64,000 nt of DNA from Pseudomonas sp. R37(2017) (GTDB lineage Bacteria > Pseudomonadota > Gammaproteobacteria > Pseudomonadales > Pseudomonadaceae): the NCBI RefSeq assembly GCF_002113375.1, contig NZ_NEHO01000014.1, positions 95,663-159,662 of the forward strand, read 5' to 3'. The notes under the pieces are model-generated. The model was not told where the DNA came from, ran no database searches, and was given only the letters and a program-made list of their open reading frames with translations. Made by a program: the position numbers and the translations under genes. This document shows positions 9,144 through 17,803 of the stretch, piece by piece (position 1 is the first letter of the stretch; every line of letters starts with the position of its first letter).

Positions 9144-9159
9144 AGTGTCACGTGACACT
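9144..9159. promoter_or_regulatory. Perfect 16-bp palindrome, probable operator
   Basis: AGTGTCACGTGACACT reads identically on both strands. It lies 19-34 bases upstream of the preferred MocR start and about 105 bases before the VOC gene start. A partial third half, AAGTGTAAC, follows at 9175-9183. The position between divergent genes suggests an autoregulatory operator; its use is inferred. Confidence 0.6.
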
Positions 9160-9263
9160 ATTTAAATAAACATCAAGTGTAACATCGGTTAGGATGGCGC
9201 CGAATGAAATCCACACATTGCAAGAGGCGTCCGAACGCGATGTTCGGGCTCAGGGAGAGCAGG

Positions 9264-9668
9264 ATGTTCAGCCATGTAACCGTCGGAACCCTTGATCTTG
9301 AGCGGGCAGGTCCCTTCTATGACGCCGTGCTCGCGCCTCTGGGGCTCAAGCGCCGGGTCGTCACACCCGATGGCGGGCCGGCAGCGCTTTGCTGGCAGAC
9401 CGCACAAGCACCGTTGCCGCGTTTTTATGTCTACAACCCCTTCAACGGCGAACCGGCGACAGTCGGCAACGGCGGCATGGTGGCCTTTCAGGCTCCATCA
9501 AAAGAGGCGGTTCACTCAGCCTATGCCGGCGGTCTTGCCCACGGTGGCAGGGATGAAGGCGCCCCCGGGCCACGGCCTCACTACGGGGACGGCTACTACG
9601 GCGCCTATCTGCGCGATCCCGACGGCAACAAGGTTCACATCGTTCATCGTGGAGACATCCGGCAATAG
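9264..9668 (+). CDS. VOC-superfamily (glyoxalase/bleomycin-resistance-like) protein
   Basis: A 134-residue protein with paired beta-alpha-beta modules. It opens FSHVTVGTLDLERAGPFYDAVLAPLG and ends in RDPDGNKVHIVHR, both hallmarks of the vicinal oxygen chelate fold. Such proteins are small cytoplasmic metal-dependent enzymes or ligand-binding resistance proteins. I chose the ATG at 9264, which has a GGGAGAGCAGG ribosome site; a start at 9204 would add 20 atypical residues. It is the first gene of an operon with a LysE exporter (25 bases on) and a PhzF-like enzyme. The substrate is unknown. Confidence 0.82.
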   Translation: MFSHVTVGTLDLERAGPFYDAVLAPLGLKRRVVTPDGGPAALCWQTAQAPLPRFYVYNPFNGEPATVGNGGMVAFQAPSKEAVHSAYAGGLAHGGRDEGAPGPRPHYGDGYYGAYLRDPDGNKVHIVHRGDIRQ

Positions 9669-9693
9669 TGCTGGAGAACCGGAGAAAGCCCGA

Positions 9694-10323
9694 ATGATCG
9701 CCAGTCAGCTTGCACTCATCTACGGCACCTACCTCATCGCCACCGCCAGTCCAGGGCCGAGCAACATGGCAATCATGGCAACGGCGATGCGCGACGGCCG
9801 ATTGCCCGCTCTCGTTTTGGTGGCCGGGGTCATCACGGGTTCACTGTTCTGGGCGATCCTGGCGGCGACGGGCATTTCCGCTGTCCTGAGCACCTATGCC
9901 CAGGCGCTGTTCGCCATCAAGATCTTTGGTGGTGCCTATCTGTTGTATCTGGCGTTTCGCGCGGGCAAGTCCGCCCTGAAGCCTGTCTCCGACTTCACGA
10001 CGCCGGACGCCGGGAGGGCAACGCCGCGCTATCGGTCGATCTACCGCCAGGGCATTCTCATGCATGTCACAAACCCGAAGGCCATCCTGTCCTGGATAGC
10101 GATCATGTCGCTGGGGTTTCGAGAGGACGCTCCCGTCGGCTGGTTGCCGGCGATCATCGGTGGTTGCGCCGTCCTCGGTGTCATTGTGTTCGGTGGTTAT
10201 GCCGTGCTCTTCTCGACCGCCGCCATGATTGCCTTGTATGCCAGAGTGCGGCGCTGGTTCGAAGTCATGCTCTCGGCAGTGTTCGCGCTCGCGGGGCTCA
10301 AACTACTCGTATCGCAGAGCTGA
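9694..10323 (+). CDS. LysE-family amino-acid exporter
   Basis: A 209-residue inner-membrane protein with about six hydrophobic segments. It has the LysE/RhtB signature near the N-terminus (YLIATASPGPSNM) and the conserved LMHVTNPKAILSW segment after the central hydrophilic loop (residues about 100-130). The family exports amino acids or their derivatives in exchange for protons. The ATG at 9694 follows a GGAGAAAG ribosome site. It sits between the VOC and PhzF-like genes, opposite a MocR-type sensor of amino compounds, which fits export of an amino-acid-like compound. The substrate is not identifiable. Confidence 0.85.
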   Translation: MIASQLALIYGTYLIATASPGPSNMAIMATAMRDGRLPALVLVAGVITGSLFWAILAATGISAVLSTYAQALFAIKIFGGAYLLYLAFRAGKSALKPVSDFTTPDAGRATPRYRSIYRQGILMHVTNPKAILSWIAIMSLGFREDAPVGWLPAIIGGCAVLGVIVFGGYAVLFSTAAMIALYARVRRWFEVMLSAVFALAGLKLLVSQS

Positions 10324-10366
10324 CATGCTGCCATCAGACATTGATCCGAACTGTGAGTGCGATGCC

Positions 10367-11212
10367 ATGAACCTTGCCATCCATATGGTTGACGTCTTCG
10401 GCGCCGGCCGGCTTTCCGGCAATCCGCTGGCAGTCGTCATCGGTGCCGACACCTGGGCGACGGATGAAATGCAGCGGTTGACGCGCTGGTTCAACCTCTC
10501 CGAGACCGCGTTTCTCCTGGAACCCACGCATCCGGAGGCAGACTACCGGGTCAGGATTTTCACGCTGGACAGGGAGATGCCCTTTGCCGGTCACCCGACG
10601 CTCGGAAGCTGTCATGCGTGGCTCTCCACCGGCCGCGCGCCGAAGAACGAAGCGCAGATCATCCAGGAATGTGCAGCCGGGCTGGTTCCGGTCCGGCGCG
10701 AGCGCGGGCGGCTTTCTTTCGCAGCTCCGCCACTGATCCGCTTCGGTGCACCGACACAGGACGAATTGGACGAAGCGAGGCGACTGCTGGGGATCGACGC
10801 TCGCGATGTCATCGATGCCGCCTGGATCGACAACGGGCCTGGGTGGCTGGGGATCAGGCTGGCCTCGGCGCAGAAAGTGCTTTGCCTCGATCCGATTCGC
10901 AACTGGCCCGGCCGGATCGATGTTGGCGTGATTGGCCCCCATGCAAAAGGAGGCGACGCCGCATTCGAGGTTCGCGCCTTCTTCAGCAACCATCTGGGTG
11001 CCATCGTCGAAGACCCCGTCACCGGAAGCCTCAATGCCTCGCTGGCTCAGTGGCTGTTCGCGGCGGGCGTGGTTGAAGATAACTATGTCTCCGCCCAGGG
11101 GACGCGTCTGGGCCGCCATGGCCGCATCCATTTGACCCGCGATGAATCCGCCCGGATCTGGGTCGGCGGCGAAACGCGTACGCATGTCGAAGGCCGGTTG
11201 CAGAACCTTTGA
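10367..11212 (+). CDS. PhzF-family isomerase
   Basis: A 281-residue member of the PhzF family, which shares the DapF fold. Family marks are the start IHMVDVFGAGRLSGNPLAVV, the catalytic glutamate in NLSETAFL, the PFAGHPTLG loop and EDPVTGSLNASLAQWL. The name reflects homology to the phenazine enzyme that isomerises DHHA; most members do something else, and no other phenazine gene is here. I selected the ATG at 10367 because it gives the family-typical N-terminus. An ATG at 10325, directly after the lysE stop, would add 14 residues. It is the last gene of the MocR-flanked operon. Confidence 0.83.
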   Translation: MNLAIHMVDVFGAGRLSGNPLAVVIGADTWATDEMQRLTRWFNLSETAFLLEPTHPEADYRVRIFTLDREMPFAGHPTLGSCHAWLSTGRAPKNEAQIIQECAAGLVPVRRERGRLSFAAPPLIRFGAPTQDELDEARRLLGIDARDVIDAAWIDNGPGWLGIRLASAQKVLCLDPIRNWPGRIDVGVIGPHAKGGDAAFEVRAFFSNHLGAIVEDPVTGSLNASLAQWLFAAGVVEDNYVSAQGTRLGRHGRIHLTRDESARIWVGGETRTHVEGRLQNL

Positions 11213-11246
11213 AAAAAACCGGGGCGCCGCAAACCGTTGCTTCAAG

Positions 11247-11268
11247 TTAATACGAAGCATTACTATTC
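11247..11268. promoter_or_regulatory. Possible Fur box ahead of the ECF sigma gene
   Basis: The AT-rich TTAATACGAAGCATTACTAT stretch, about 30 bases before the sigma factor start, loosely matches the alternating GATAAT/ATTATC pattern of Fur sites. The match is imperfect. The main support is that fecI-type genes are generally Fur-repressed. Confidence 0.3.
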
Positions 11269-11294
11269 ACGCCCCGTCCCCACAGCACACCGCA

Positions 11295-11795
11295 ATGACC
11301 CTCAAGTTGCCCCGCAGACACGGCTTTTTCGAGCATTACGAAGAGTTGGTTGGCACCTGGACCCGTCGCCTGAGAAACCGTCAGCAGGCCGAGGACCTGG
11401 CCCACGATACCTTCGTGCGGGTGCTCGAGTCCGATTCGGCGGCGGTGCAGCAGCCTCGGGCGTATTTGCACCAGACCGCGCGCAACATTGCCGTGGATGG
11501 TTATCGGCGCGAGGACCGGCGGGGCGCCATGGAGTCAGAGGCGATTGATCTCAGTGAGTCGCCCACCGGCGACCCGGAGCATTTCATGCACGCGATCCAG
11601 TTGGCCGATTCCATCGAACAGGCCCTCACTGAACTGCCGGTCAACTGCCGCAAGGTGTTTGTCTGGCAGAAAATCGAGGGCCTGACCCAGGCAGAAATCG
11701 CCGAACGCCTGGGTCTGTCCAGGAATATGGTGGAAAAGTATATGATCCGCACGCTTCGGCATCTGCGCGATCGCCTGGACGGGCTGCAATCATGA
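11295..11795 (+). CDS. FecI-like ECF sigma factor
   Basis: A 166-residue sigma-70 factor of the iron-starvation ECF group. Region 2 spans about residues 10-75 (RNRQQAEDLAHDTFVRV, then PRAYLHQTARNIAVDGYRR). Region 4 spans about 110-160 with the helix-turn-helix QAEIAERLGLSRNMVEKYM. It would direct RNA polymerase to the receptor gene 1.1 kb downstream when the receptor signals. The ATG at 11295 gives the normal length; earlier in-frame codons only extend into the intergenic region. It is followed after 40 bases by the FecR-like gene. Confidence 0.9.
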   Translation: MTLKLPRRHGFFEHYEELVGTWTRRLRNRQQAEDLAHDTFVRVLESDSAAVQQPRAYLHQTARNIAVDGYRREDRRGAMESEAIDLSESPTGDPEHFMHAIQLADSIEQALTELPVNCRKVFVWQKIEGLTQAEIAERLGLSRNMVEKYMIRTLRHLRDRLDGLQS

Positions 11796-11835
11796 CTGCC
11801 CCTGCCTTCTCGTCCCCGGCCAAACAGGAACTTCC

Positions 11836-12819
11836 ATGATGGATACTCGTGATTGTGCGTGCGGGCAAACAGCGGTTCGCGATGAGGCGGCGCAGTGGTT
11901 TGTGCGTTTGCAGGAGCCAGTTGCGGATGTTGACGTGCAGCGCCGGTTCCAGCTCTGGCTGGACCAGCACCCCCAGCACCGAAGCGAATTCGAAGTACTC
12001 CAGGGCTTGTGGAGCGCCGCCGACCTGGTGCCGGCGGCGCGGTTGCGGGCCTTGTGCGAAACCCCGCCAGCCCTGAAAAAACCTCGTCCCGCGCTGCGTT
12101 ATGCGGTGGCCGCCAGCGTGTTTGCGGTAGCGCTCAGCCTGGGCCTGTTCAGCGCCCTGAATCACCCGGCGCCTTATACCGCCGAGTTTTCGACGGCCTT
12201 GAATGAGCGCCGCCATGTGGCGTTGCCGGATGGCTCGGCGGTCGATCTGGACAGCCGCAGCCGGATTCAGGTGCGCTTTGAAAAGGGTCAACGCAACGTC
12301 GAGTTGACCGCGGGCGAAGCGATGTTCAGCGTCGAGCACGACACCAGCCGGCCTTTCGTGGTCGCGGCGGGCAGTGGCAAGGTCACGGTCACCGGCACCC
12401 GTTTCGATGTGCGTCGCGGCGCCAGCGAAACCCGGGTGGTGGTGGAGCAGGGCACCGTCAGGGTCCAGGGGCGCGACGCGGTTGACAACGATTTCATCAA
12501 TCTGACCGCAGGCCTGGGCACCCATGTCGATGCCCAAGGCAAAGTTGCCGCCGCCTACGCCGTCAACCCGGCGGAAATGACCGCCTGGCGCAGCGGCAAA
12601 CTGGTGTTCGACAACGCCAGCCTGGCCGACGTCGCCGAGCAGGTCTCACGGTATCGGGAGAAACCGTTGAAGGTCGGCAACGCGGCGGTGGGCAACCTGC
12701 GCCTGACCAGCGTGTTCAAGTCCGACAACACCGATGCGCTGCTCAAGGCCTTGCCGAACATCCTGCCGGTGGCCGTGCGCACCCTTGGCGACGGCAGTCA
12801 GGAAATTATTTCAAAATAA
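11836..12819 (+). CDS. FecR-like anti-sigma/sigma regulator
   Basis: A 327-residue inner-membrane regulator. The cytoplasmic N-terminal part has the DUF4880 pattern (RDEAAQWFVRLQEP). A single membrane segment lies near residues 94-112. The periplasmic part contains the FecR domain (RHVALPDGSAVDLDSRSRI onward) and a C-terminal secretin/TonB-like signalling segment. Such proteins pass the ligand-bound state of the receptor's signalling domain to the FecI-like factor. It stands between the sigma and receptor genes in the standard order. Start at 11836; the adjacent ATG at 11839 is equally possible. Confidence 0.9.
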   Translation: MMDTRDCACGQTAVRDEAAQWFVRLQEPVADVDVQRRFQLWLDQHPQHRSEFEVLQGLWSAADLVPAARLRALCETPPALKKPRPALRYAVAASVFAVALSLGLFSALNHPAPYTAEFSTALNERRHVALPDGSAVDLDSRSRIQVRFEKGQRNVELTAGEAMFSVEHDTSRPFVVAAGSGKVTVTGTRFDVRRGASETRVVVEQGTVRVQGRDAVDNDFINLTAGLGTHVDAQGKVAAAYAVNPAEMTAWRSGKLVFDNASLADVAEQVSRYREKPLKVGNAAVGNLRLTSVFKSDNTDALLKALPNILPVAVRTLGDGSQEIISK

Positions 12820-12917
12820 AATTCAGGTTTTTTTCGAGTTCATCGTCTTCCTGTTCAACTGCAACTGGTTTGCATTAACAAACGCACACTCTTGCGCTCC
12901 ACAGGACTACGTTCGAC

Positions 12918-15341
12918 GTGAAAAACACCCCCGCTAAAAACAACAAACTCCCCTGGTTGCCGCTGGCCCTTGCGCTGGCGGTCAACGTTGCGCTGCCCCA
13001 GGCCCAGGCGGCCGAGGGCATCCGCATCCCGGCGCAACCTTTGGGGCAGGCCCTGAGTCAGTTGGGCCAGCAAACCTCGCTCCAGGTGTTCTTCAGCCCT
13101 GAACTGGTCGCAGGCAAACAGGCGCCGGCGGTGGATGGCAACTTTTCTCCGGAAGACGCACTGCGCCAGTTGCTGCAAGGCAGCGGCCTGCAATACCAGA
13201 TCGATGAAGGTTCGGTGACGTTGATGCCAGCGCCGACTTCGGCGGCCAATGGGCCATTGGAACTGGGCGTGACTGACATCAAGGTCGTCGGCGACTGGCT
13301 CGACGATGCCGATGCCACCCTGGTGCAGAATCATCCCGGCGCCCGTACCGTGGTCCGCCGTGAAGCCATGGTCGAACAGGGCGCGATGAACGTCGGTGAA
13401 GTGTTGAAACGCGTGCCGGGCGTACAAGTGCAGGACGCCAACGGCACCGGCGGCAGTGACATTTCCCTCAACGTCGGCGTGCGCGGCCTGACCTCGCGCC
13501 TGTCGCCGCGCTCCACCGTGCTGATCGACGGCATCCCGGCAGCCTTCGCTCCCTATGGCCAGCCGCAGTTGTCCATGGCGCCGATCTCCTCCGGCAACCT
13601 CGACAGCATCGACGTGGTGCGCGGTGCCGGCTCCGTACGCTACGGACCACAAAACGTCGGCGGTGTGATCAACTTCGTGACCCGCGCCATCCCGGAAAAA
13701 GCCTCCGCTGAAATCGGCACCACCCTGGAAACGTCGCAGCACGGTGGCTGGAAGCACATCGACACCGCGTTCATGGGCGGCACTGCCGACAACGGCATTG
13801 GCGTGGCGCTGTTGTACTCCGGCGTGAACGGCAACGGTTACCGTGAAAGCAACAACGGCAACGACATCGACGACGTGATCCTCAAGACCCATTGGGCGCC
13901 AACCGATGTCGACGATTTCAGCCTCAACTTTCACTACTACGACGCCAAGGCCGACATGCCCGGCGGCCTGACCCAGGCGCAGTACGATGCCGACCCGTTC
14001 CAGTCCGTGCGTGACTTCGACAACTTCAGCGGCCGGCGCAAGGACGTGTCGTTCAAGTGGGCGCGGCAGATCGACGATCGCACCCAGGCTGAAGTGCTGA
14101 CCTACTACACCGACAGTTTTCGTGGCAGCACCATCGCTTCGCGGGACCTGACGACACTCAACTCGTATCCGCGCAGCTACTACACCTACGGTATCGAACC
14201 ACGGGTGTCCCATGTCTTCGATGTGGGGCCGACCACCCAGGAAGTCAGCGTTGGCTATCGCTACCTGAAAGAAGCCATGCACGAAGAGGCCAGCCGTGTG
14301 GCGCTGGTCAACAATGAGCCCGTCGTGCGTCCGGGGGCGGACGGCCATGTCTATCAGGACCGCACCGGTGGGACCGAGGCCAATTCGGTGTACGTCGACA
14401 ACAAGATCGACGTTGGCAACTGGACGGTCACCCCAGGCATTCGCTTCGAGCACATCAGCACCGACTGGCACGACCGCCCGGTGGTCGATAACGCCGGCAA
14501 ACGGGTGCCGGAGAAAAGGCGCAGCATCGAAAGCAATGAGCCGCTGCCGGCCCTGAGCGTGATGTATCACATGTCCGAAGCCTGGAAACTGTTCGCCAAC
14601 TACGAAACTTCCTTCGGCGCGCTGCAGTATTTCCAGTTGGGACAGGGCGGTATCGGTAATGAGCCCGCCAACGGCCTGGAGCCGGAAAAGGCCAAGACCT
14701 ACGAAATCGGTACACGCTACAACGATGACGTGTGGGGCGGTGAGGTGACGCTGTTCTACATCGACTTCGACGACGAACTGCAATACATCAGCAACGACGT
14801 GGGCTGGACCAACCTCGGTGCGACCAAGCACCAGGGTATCGAAACGTCGGTGCACTACGATCTGGCGGCGCTGGACCCACGCCTTGACGGCCTGACCGCC
14901 AACGCTGGCTTCACTTACACCCGCGCCACTTACGAAGGTGATATCCCGGGCTTCAAGGGCCGTGACCTGCCGTTCTACTCCCGTCAGGTGGCCACTGCCG
15001 GCCTGCGTTACGACATCGATCGCTGGACCTGGAACCTCGATGCGTTTGCCCAATCCAAGCAGCGTTCGCCGGGCACCGGTGTGAACGCCGATGGCAGCTT
15101 CAACGGCAACTACATCACCGAAGGCACCGCCGACGGCCAGTTCGGTGACATTCCGGGTTACGTGACCTGGAACGTGCGTAGCGGCTATGACTTCGGTCCG
15201 CAGGTGTCGAACCTGAAACTGGGTGCGGGGGTGAAAAACATCTTCGACAAGCAGTACTTCACCCGTTCCAGCGACAACAACTCGGGCATGTACGTCGGCG
15301 CGCCGCGCACGTTCTTTGTACAGGCCAGTGTCGGGTTCTAA
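12918..15341 (+). CDS. TonB-dependent ferric-siderophore/citrate receptor with signalling domain
   Basis: An 807-residue outer-membrane receptor. The signal peptide ends near residue 32 (AQA-AEG). An STN signalling domain follows at about 33-105 (IPAQPLGQALSQLGQQTSLQ), then the plug (from about 140; VGEVLKRVPGVQVQDANG, RGLTSRLSPRSTVLIDGIP). The 22-strand barrel closes with the terminal aromatic ...FVQASVGF. Barrel features and the GALQYFQLGQGGI segment resemble FecA-type receptors. The STN domain and preceding FecI/FecR genes mark it as a transducing receptor that induces its own expression. The exact ligand is not readable. Translation starts at a GTG (12918). Confidence 0.92.
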   Translation: MKNTPAKNNKLPWLPLALALAVNVALPQAQAAEGIRIPAQPLGQALSQLGQQTSLQVFFSPELVAGKQAPAVDGNFSPEDALRQLLQGSGLQYQIDEGSVTLMPAPTSAANGPLELGVTDIKVVGDWLDDADATLVQNHPGARTVVRREAMVEQGAMNVGEVLKRVPGVQVQDANGTGGSDISLNVGVRGLTSRLSPRSTVLIDGIPAAFAPYGQPQLSMAPISSGNLDSIDVVRGAGSVRYGPQNVGGVINFVTRAIPEKASAEIGTTLETSQHGGWKHIDTAFMGGTADNGIGVALLYSGVNGNGYRESNNGNDIDDVILKTHWAPTDVDDFSLNFHYYDAKADMPGGLTQAQYDADPFQSVRDFDNFSGRRKDVSFKWARQIDDRTQAEVLTYYTDSFRGSTIASRDLTTLNSYPRSYYTYGIEPRVSHVFDVGPTTQEVSVGYRYLKEAMHEEASRVALVNNEPVVRPGADGHVYQDRTGGTEANSVYVDNKIDVGNWTVTPGIRFEHISTDWHDRPVVDNAGKRVPEKRRSIESNEPLPALSVMYHMSEAWKLFANYETSFGALQYFQLGQGGIGNEPANGLEPEKAKTYEIGTRYNDDVWGGEVTLFYIDFDDELQYISNDVGWTNLGATKHQGIETSVHYDLAALDPRLDGLTANAGFTYTRATYEGDIPGFKGRDLPFYSRQVATAGLRYDIDRWTWNLDAFAQSKQRSPGTGVNADGSFNGNYITEGTADGQFGDIPGYVTWNVRSGYDFGPQVSNLKLGAGVKNIFDKQYFTRSSDNNSGMYVGAPRTFFVQASVGF

Positions 15342-15346
15342 CCCAT

Positions 15347-15480
15347 CTGTGGCGAGGGGGCTTGCCCCCGTTGGACCGCAGAGCGGTCCCAAATCCGGCG
15401 ACTTGAGTTCTACAGATAGAACGCGTCAGCCGAATTGCGACTGCTGCGCAGCCGAACGGGGGCAAGCCCCCTCGCCACAA
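15347..15480. repeat. Inverted repeat doublet of a second family (GGCGAGGGGGCTTGCCCCCG)
   Basis: The left copy at 15347-15370 begins CTGTGGCGAGGGGGCTTGCC and the complementary right copy at 15453-15479 ends in CTCGCCACA, with about 85 bases between. The arms differ from the GAGCGAGC type seen elsewhere, so this is a separate REP family. It sits between the receptor and the convergent MFS gene and probably stops transcription from both sides. Confidence 0.8.
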
Positions 15481-15481
15481 T

Positions 15482-16633
15482 TCAGACTTTCAACACCTTG
15501 CCGCCAATCGCCACCGCCACCAGCAGAACTGCCATCAAGGCAAAGGCAAAACTCAAGCTGCTGCCATGGGCGATGAAGCCGATCACGGCGGGGCCTGCCA
15601 GGATGCCCGCATAGCCCAGGGTGGTAATGGCCGGAACCGCGATGCTCTCGGGCATGACCGTCTGCTTGCCGACTGCGGTGTACAGCACCGGCACGATGTT
15701 CGAGCAACCGGCGCCCAACAGTGCATAACCCACCAGTGCTGCCTCCCAGCTCGATGCGAACGTCGCCAGGAACAAACCGGCGGCGGCCGTCAGCCCGCCG
15801 AACACAATCACTCGTGTCGCGCCCAGTCGTCGCACGATTTTGTCACCGGTCAACCGCCCGGCCGTCATGGTCAAGGCAAACGCCGCATAGCCGAGCCCCG
15901 CATACGCTGTGTCGATGCCACGTTCCTGGGCCAGGAACACTGCGCTCCAGTCCAGCGCCGCGCCTTCGGCGAGGAACACGATAAAGCACATGCCGCCGAT
16001 GAACAGGACGATGCCATGGGGCACCGCGAACGCCGGTCCCGAACCCTCGCTGCCGTAGGGCAACAGGTGCGGTACGGCCTTGGCCAGCGCGATCAGCAGC
16101 AGCACGATCACCACCAGCGTGGCCCCCAGCGGTGAGATCCCCAGGCCAAGCAAGCCGCTGACACCGGCCGCGCCGACAATCCCGCCCAGGCTGAACAGGC
16201 CATGGAACCCGGACATCATGTTTTTGCCACTGGCGCGCTCGACGATCACCGCTTGCAGGTTGACCGTCGAATCCACGGTGCCGAGGCCGGCGCCGAACAT
16301 GAACAACGCGCCGATCAGGGCCGGCATCGACGACACCGTCGCCAGCAGCGGCAGGGCGGCGCAGATCAGCAGGGTCCCGCCGGTCGCCACCCGCCGGCAG
16401 CCGAAACGTGTGGCCAGGATCCCGGCCAACGGCATCGCCAGTATCGAACCCACCCCCAGGCACAGCAGCAACAGTCCCAGGGTGCCTTCATCCAGCCCGG
16501 CCCGAGCCTTGGCATAGGGCACCAGTGGCGCCCACGCGGCGATGCCGAACCCGGCTATGAAAAAGGCGATGCGCGTGGACATCTGTTCCAGGCGGCCGGG
16601 AACGAAGGTGGTTTGGTTGTTGAGGCTGGTCAT
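15482..16633 (-). CDS. MFS transporter
   Basis: A 383-residue major facilitator protein with about twelve hydrophobic segments and the loop ATRFGCRRVATGG after the second helix, the usual place of the MFS A-motif. It starts with RIAFFIAGFGIAAWAPLVPYAKAR, a pattern I associate with YbjJ-like transporters of unknown substrate. The ATG at 16633 has an AGGGA ribosome site; Met18 at 16582 is an alternative. It converges with the receptor gene but its strand and repeat boundary argue against co-regulation. Substrate unknown. Confidence 0.82.
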   Translation of the reverse strand: MTSLNNQTTFVPGRLEQMSTRIAFFIAGFGIAAWAPLVPYAKARAGLDEGTLGLLLLCLGVGSILAMPLAGILATRFGCRRVATGGTLLICAALPLLATVSSMPALIGALFMFGAGLGTVDSTVNLQAVIVERASGKNMMSGFHGLFSLGGIVGAAGVSGLLGLGISPLGATLVVIVLLLIALAKAVPHLLPYGSEGSGPAFAVPHGIVLFIGGMCFIVFLAEGAALDWSAVFLAQERGIDTAYAGLGYAAFALTMTAGRLTGDKIVRRLGATRVIVFGGLTAAAGLFLATFASSWEAALVGYALLGAGCSNIVPVLYTAVGKQTVMPESIAVPAITTLGYAGILAGPAVIGFIAHGSSLSFAFALMAVLLVAVAIGGKVLKV

Positions 16634-16798
16634 ATCAATCCCTGGCAGAAAACGTCACGTCCTCAACGGACAGTGATCGACCGGCGAGGGTTCGATCAGT
16701 ACCCGGAAAGTTTCGCTATTAAACAAGGCGACATCGTTGCACAGCGCCAGTGTTTTTCGCGATATGTTGAGCCATTCCAATGACACGCGGAGGGCGCC

Positions 16799-17791
16799 AT
16801 GGCGCAGAGGTACGATGCAAGGGGCAATATTTACATCGTGGTAGCGCCCGAGGAACTGCGCCGCCAGGGTATCGATCTGCCCGATCACGCCAGCCACGCG
16901 GCTCAAACACGTCAGGCATGGGCCGTGGCGGCCATTGATGCATGCTGCAACTGGGCGCCTGGCACACAACCGGTTGGGGCCAAGGAACATCGCAGCGACG
17001 GTTTGCTGGTCGGGCCTTTCCAGTCGTCGCCACCCTTTGACCTGTTGATCGTCAACACCGACGGCACCCTGGCCGAGCGCAGCGGCAACGGGCTGACGAT
17101 CTTCTCCCAGGCATTGAGCGATCAAGGGCTATTGCCGCGGGACGAAGCCTGTCTGCTCAGGGTTCATCACGACAAGGCCGATACGCCTTCGCCGGGTCAG
17201 ACTTCAGTGAAAGCCGCAGAGGTCGATGGCATGCATGGTTTCTGGCTCGATCTGGGGCGGCCGGGATTCGGGCCGGCAGCGGTCAGTGCCCACGGGGTCG
17301 AGGCTGTGGAGTTCAACGGTCGTGAACTGAGCCGCGTTGAACCCTTGGCGGCGCTCAATGGTGCGTGGTCGCGCAGTCAGTTTGCGAGGGTTGGCAATCC
17401 CCATTGTGTGACGCTGGTGGAAAATGCCGAGAGTCTGCCGGGCAACGAGCAGATGCGTGAACCGGCGCTGGGTGACGGGTTGATGCGGATTGCCTACGCC
17501 ATGCCGGTCGGCGCAGGCAAACCTTGTCCGGCGGGGATCAATCTGCAATGGGCGATGCGCTTGTCCGAAGGGCATATTGCCGCGCGGGTGTTCGAGCGGG
17601 GCGAAGGGCCGACGGCATCTTCGGGGACCAGCGCCAGTGCCGTGGCCAGTGCGGCGTGGCGGGTCGGTTGGGTGACTGCTGGTGAGGTGAAGGTGACGAT
17701 GCCGGGTGGCACGGCGCCGATCTTGCTGGAAGAGGAGCAGGGGGAGCTGAGTCGGGTCAGCCTGTTTGGTACGGCTCGGATGATCGATTGA
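16799..17791 (+). CDS. DapF-like (diaminopimelate epimerase superfamily) protein with Ser in both catalytic positions
   Basis: A 330-residue protein of the DapF/proline-racemase fold. The first active-site loop reads DGTLAERSGNG (Ser95) where DapF has AEMCGNG. The second reads GEGPTASSGTSASA (Ser275) where DapF has ACGTGACA. Both cysteines that swap protons in epimerisation are therefore serine, while the loops around them are intact, so this is unlikely to be the housekeeping epimerase. Some members of the fold with one cysteine replaced are dehydratases or isomerases. The ATG at 16799 has a good GGAGG site. It stands alone between an MFS gene (divergent) and codA. Function unknown. Confidence 0.8.
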   Translation: MAQRYDARGNIYIVVAPEELRRQGIDLPDHASHAAQTRQAWAVAAIDACCNWAPGTQPVGAKEHRSDGLLVGPFQSSPPFDLLIVNTDGTLAERSGNGLTIFSQALSDQGLLPRDEACLLRVHHDKADTPSPGQTSVKAAEVDGMHGFWLDLGRPGFGPAAVSAHGVEAVEFNGRELSRVEPLAALNGAWSRSQFARVGNPHCVTLVENAESLPGNEQMREPALGDGLMRIAYAMPVGAGKPCPAGINLQWAMRLSEGHIAARVFERGEGPTASSGTSASAVASAAWRVGWVTAGEVKVTMPGGTAPILLEEEQGELSRVSLFGTARMID

Positions 17792-17803
17792 CTTCAAAAT
17801 AGC

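Noticed and set aside
10367..11212. Phenazine biosynthesis cluster suggested by the PhzF-like gene
   Set aside because: No phzA/B/C/D/E/G homologue is near. PhzF-family proteins are widespread and mostly unrelated to phenazines.
12918..15341. Firm naming of the receptor as ferric citrate receptor FecA
   Set aside because: The signalling architecture and barrel are FecA-like, but ligand residues cannot be judged by eye and no fecBCDE transport genes follow.
12855..15392. 845-codon minus-strand open frame opposite the TonB receptor
   Set aside because: The plus strand encodes a complete receptor with signal, STN, plug and barrel; the antisense frame is a codon-bias shadow.
16799..17791. Housekeeping dapF
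   Set aside because: Both catalytic cysteines are serine, and the length (330) exceeds that of the usual epimerase (about 275).
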